A stretch of 16,263 bases of DNA, from assembly GCF_900545205.1 (NCBI RefSeq), contig NZ_UQYC01000046.1:1-16263 (forward strand). Direction: 5' to 3'. The notes under the pieces are model-generated. The model was given only the letters and a program-made list of their open reading frames with translations, made no database searches and was not told the DNA's origin. The translations under genes were made by a program, and so were the position numbers. How positions within the stretch are numbered: position 1 is the stretch's first letter; each line of letters begins with the position of its first letter. Shown piece after piece: positions 13,778-16,263 of the stretch. The DNA comes from an uncultured Veillonella sp. Its GTDB lineage: Bacteria; Bacillota; Negativicutes; Veillonellales; Veillonellaceae.

Positions 13778-14794
13778 ATGAGTACATTTCCTCAAAAACA
13801 TATAGATATTGTTGGCATAGGTGCCAGTACATTAGATCGATTTATTGTCGTCGATCATTATCCTACAGGCCGTGAGGTACAACAAGTCGTATCGTCTACT
13901 ACAGATGGTGGTGGGCCAGTGGCTACAGCACTAGCAGTGGCAGGAAAATATGGTGCTCGTACCGCTATGATTGATAGCATTGGTGATGACATGGTAGGTC
14001 GTCATATATTAGATGACTTTGAAAAATACAATGTTAATACAGAGGCAATTCAAGTTGAACGCGGTGCTAACAGCGGTGTGGCAACAATCCTCGTAAAACA
14101 GAGTACTGGTGAGCGTGCTGTATTTTTTGAACGGTCTACTGCAACTGAGCCTGAGTTTTTAGATACCCATAAGCAGCTGATAGGATCTGCCTATATTCTG
14201 CATATCAATGGTCGACATCGCCAACTCATGCGCTCTGCTATGACTGTTGCAAAAGAGGTAGGCACTATTATTTCTTTAGATGGTGGAGCTCAGCGTTACG
14301 ATGAAGACATGAAGCCTATTACTGAAGCCAGTCATATCGTTATCGTAGCTCGTGATTATGCTGAAAAATATACGGGTACAACTAATTTAGAAGAGGCTTG
14401 TCGTATCATTCATGAACGAGGTGCATGTATTGCAGGTGTTACAGATGGTGCTAATGGCAGTTATTTTGTATGGCCTGACGGAACATCTTATCGATGTGAG
14501 CCATTTACTCAAGCTACCGTAGTAGATACAACGGGGGCTGGGGATAGCTTTCATGGGGCTTTTTTAGCTAATTTAGTACATACAATTAATCATATGAAGG
14601 GGCAAGACGCAACTTCGACGACTAAGCATGACCGTGCATCTATACATGCTGTAGAGTTGCTAAAAGCTTGCGCGCATTCCGATTTAGAGAAGGCTGCTAT
14701 TTTTGCATCTGCAGTAGCTTCTTTAAATACACAAGGCATAGGCGGGCGCAGTCCACTACCAACGTTAAAGTCAGTGCAGGAACTAATAGGATAG
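13778..14794 (+). CDS. PfkB-family carbohydrate kinase (ribokinase fold)
   Basis: This is a cytoplasmic ATP-dependent kinase of a sugar, nucleoside or related alcohol. The 338 residues include the N-terminal GIGASTLDRFIVVDHYP, DGGGPVATALAVAGKYGA (the usual GGN box is here GGGPVATA, without the Asn), DSIGDDMVGRHI, and the C-terminal PfkB signature DTTGAGDSFHGAF with catalytic base D256. The substrate cannot be read from sequence. AGGAG lies about nine bases before the ATG. No convincing promoter was found in 13698-13777. The next gene starts 10 bases after the stop, so the kinase and the potassium transporter genes appear to share a transcript. Confidence 0.9.
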   Translation: MSTFPQKHIDIVGIGASTLDRFIVVDHYPTGREVQQVVSSTTDGGGPVATALAVAGKYGARTAMIDSIGDDMVGRHILDDFEKYNVNTEAIQVERGANSGVATILVKQSTGERAVFFERSTATEPEFLDTHKQLIGSAYILHINGRHRQLMRSAMTVAKEVGTIISLDGGAQRYDEDMKPITEASHIVIVARDYAEKYTGTTNLEEACRIIHERGACIAGVTDGANGSYFVWPDGTSYRCEPFTQATVVDTTGAGDSFHGAFLANLVHTINHMKGQDATSTTKHDRASIHAVELLKACAHSDLEKAAIFASAVASLNTQGIGGRSPLPTLKSVQELIG

Positions 14795-14804
14795 GACTAT
14801 AGTT

Positions 14805-16166
14805 ATGTGGAAAAATACTTCAAAAAATCAAGTTCAGCAATATATGCAACAAAATCCTTATCGCCTATTAGCCCTTAGCTTTTTTGCTACCATGACTATA
14901 GGGACGATATTACTCATGTTGCCCATATCACATGCTCAAGGCCATAGTACAACGCTTGTAGATGCAGCTTTTACCGCAGTATCTTGTGTTTCTGTAACAG
15001 GATTGTCAACAGTAGATACCTATCATCATTGGTCCTTGTTTGGCAAAATTATCATGGTAATCCTTATCCAATTAGGTGGTTTAGGGATTGTTTCTTTTAC
15101 CACCATTATTGCTCTAGTATTAGGGCGACGGGTAGGTCTGAAAAATCGCGTGCTCTTGTCAGAGGATGTAGGGCAAGATGGTATGAAAGGGCTTTTACAC
15201 ATTACGAAGAAGCTAACCATTTATACCTTTTGTGTCGAAATAATTGGTGGTATTATCTATACCATTCAGCTATATCCCTATATTGGGGATGCTGCTTTAT
15301 ATACGGGGATTATGCAATCTATTTCCAGCTTTTGTAATGCAGGATTTATATTCTTTGATAATGATTTACCTTATGCTATGGTGGGTGATGTATTATTTAA
15401 TATGAATACAATGGCCCTTATTGTAATAGGTGGTTTTGGTTATCTTGCAACTTTTGATATTTGGTCGCATCGCAAGCTACGACGCTTTGTAGATTTAAAA
15501 CTACATACAAAAATAATGTTAGTTGGTACAACGGCGCTCATCCTTTTAGGGACGATTATTTTCTTAGGGGTTGAGTGGGCGAATCCCAAAACGTTTGGCC
15601 CTTTACCTATATGGAACAAGGTCATGGCATCTCTGTTTCAATCGATTACACCTCGTACAGCGGGGATTGCAACTGTAGATTATAATGATTTACATCCAAT
15701 TACACTGTTTATTACCATCATTTTTATGTTTATTGGGGCAGGTCCTAACTCTACAGGGGGCGGTGTTAAGATTAGTACTATTGCCGTCGCTTTTCTAGCA
15801 TCGCGTACATTATTTAATAACCGTCCTGATACAGAGGTTTTTGAACGTCGTATTTCGTTGGTTACTGTACTTAAGGCAAATGGGATAATCTTTTTATCTA
15901 TCCTTCTTGTTTTACTTGCTACTTGTTATTTGGCTTGGGATGAGCCATATGACTTTATTCGACTGCTTTTTGAGGTAACTTCTGCCTTTGGGACCGTAGG
16001 TCTTACAACGGGTATTACACCTGATTTATCTGAAAGTAGTAAATGGGTGTTAATGCTTGTCATGTTTACAGGTCGTGTAGGGGTTATGACTGTTATTGGT
16101 ACTTGGGCGCTAAGAACGGCACCGACTAAACCAATTAGCTATGCAGAAGAGCGTGTATTGTTATAA
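14805..16166 (+). CDS. ktrB: KtrB/TrkH-family potassium (Na+-dependent) uptake channel subunit
   Basis: This membrane subunit conducts K+ and works with the cytoplasmic KtrA gate encoded next. The 453 residues show four channel repeats with filter segments VSVTGLST (about 61-68), SSFCNAGFIFF (about 172-182), SITPRTAGIAT (about 281-291) and SAFGTVGLTTG (about 394-404), each carrying the filter glycine. STGGGVKIST is the family's intramembrane loop region. The length matches KtrB (about 450) rather than the longer TrkH. The ATG follows the kinase stop by 10 bases with only a weak Shine-Dalgarno match (AGGAC), suggesting coupled translation. Confidence 0.92.
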   Translation: MWKNTSKNQVQQYMQQNPYRLLALSFFATMTIGTILLMLPISHAQGHSTTLVDAAFTAVSCVSVTGLSTVDTYHHWSLFGKIIMVILIQLGGLGIVSFTTIIALVLGRRVGLKNRVLLSEDVGQDGMKGLLHITKKLTIYTFCVEIIGGIIYTIQLYPYIGDAALYTGIMQSISSFCNAGFIFFDNDLPYAMVGDVLFNMNTMALIVIGGFGYLATFDIWSHRKLRRFVDLKLHTKIMLVGTTALILLGTIIFLGVEWANPKTFGPLPIWNKVMASLFQSITPRTAGIATVDYNDLHPITLFITIIFMFIGAGPNSTGGGVKISTIAVAFLASRTLFNNRPDTEVFERRISLVTVLKANGIIFLSILLVLLATCYLAWDEPYDFIRLLFEVTSAFGTVGLTTGITPDLSESSKWVLMLVMFTGRVGVMTVIGTWALRTAPTKPISYAEERVLL

Positions 16167-16200
16167 AAATAGATTAGATTGAATATAAAAGGAGGCATAT

Positions 16201-16263
16201 ATGAAACATAAAACGATAGCAGTAATAGGTCTTGGTCAATTTGGTGGCACTGTTGCCAAGATG
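16201..16263 (+). CDS. ktrA: KtrA/TrkA N-terminal fragment (right edge)
   Basis: The first 21 codons read MKHKTIAVIGLGQFGGTVAKM, the start of an RCK/TrkA-N Rossmann fold with the nucleotide-binding GLGQFGG. AAGGAGG (16189-16195) precedes the ATG. The gene runs off the window. It lies 34 bases after ktrB, the standard KtrB-KtrA pairing, and would encode the regulatory ring that gates the channel in response to nucleotides. Confidence 0.85.
   Translation, partial: MKHKTIAVIGLGQFGGTVAKM

Noticed and set aside
1..16263. CRISPR arrays, tRNA or rRNA genes, insertion sequences, riboswitches
   Set aside because: I saw no regularly spaced direct repeats, cloverleaf-like segments, transposase frames or recognisable riboswitch cores. 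The gene-free stretches are explained by terminators and promoters or listed as unexplained.

Overview
The window looks like chromosome from a low-GC diderm Firmicute of the Negativicutes, most likely Veillonella or a close relative. The reasons are AT-rich genes with strong AGGAGG-type ribosome binding sites, a TTG start, sigma-A-type promoters, and outer-membrane proteins with a TonB/ExbB/ExbD energiser. The genus is inferred from protein style and gene content, not from a database search. All genes read on the + strand.

Layout. (1) 1-98 is a possible C-terminal end of a gene entering from the left. (2) 83-495 is a small self-contained unit: promoter, a 57-residue basic protein (154-327), a G-poor 3' region and a strong terminator. 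(3) 524-3195 is a PTS operon of the ascorbate (Ula/Sga) type: IIA, IIB and IIC as separate proteins plus a coupled DUF454 membrane protein, closed by a terminator. No ascorbate-catabolic genes are present. (4) 3245-4215 is an AraC-type regulator whose promoter overlaps a Fur-box-like dyad. (5) 4269-13697 is the centrepiece: a regulatory region with a second Fur-like dyad, a long hairpin and three copies of an AAGATACA box, then a 1694-residue outer-membrane protein, exbB, exbD, tonB, a flavodoxin and a ChuW/HutW/HmuW-type radical SAM heme-degrading enzyme, ended by a terminator. (6) 13778-16263 is a PfkB sugar kinase followed by KtrB and the first 21 codons of KtrA, a potassium uptake system.

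How the genes fit together. Region 5 reads as an anaerobic heme (or iron-porphyrin) capture and dismantling operon. A TonB-dependent receptor would bind the ligand at the surface and ExbB/ExbD/TonB would energise import. The flavodoxin would supply electrons to the radical SAM enzyme, which would open the porphyrin without oxygen and release iron. Two things stand out. The receptor is a single polypeptide with two outer-membrane C-terminal signatures: a complete plugged TonB-dependent barrel ending at F892, then a plug-less porin-like second half ending at F1694. TonB has a Gly/Asn-rich rather than Pro-rich periplasmic linker and lacks the usual YP motif. No inner-membrane heme permease and no anaerobilin reductase lie in the window, so those steps must be encoded elsewhere or done differently.
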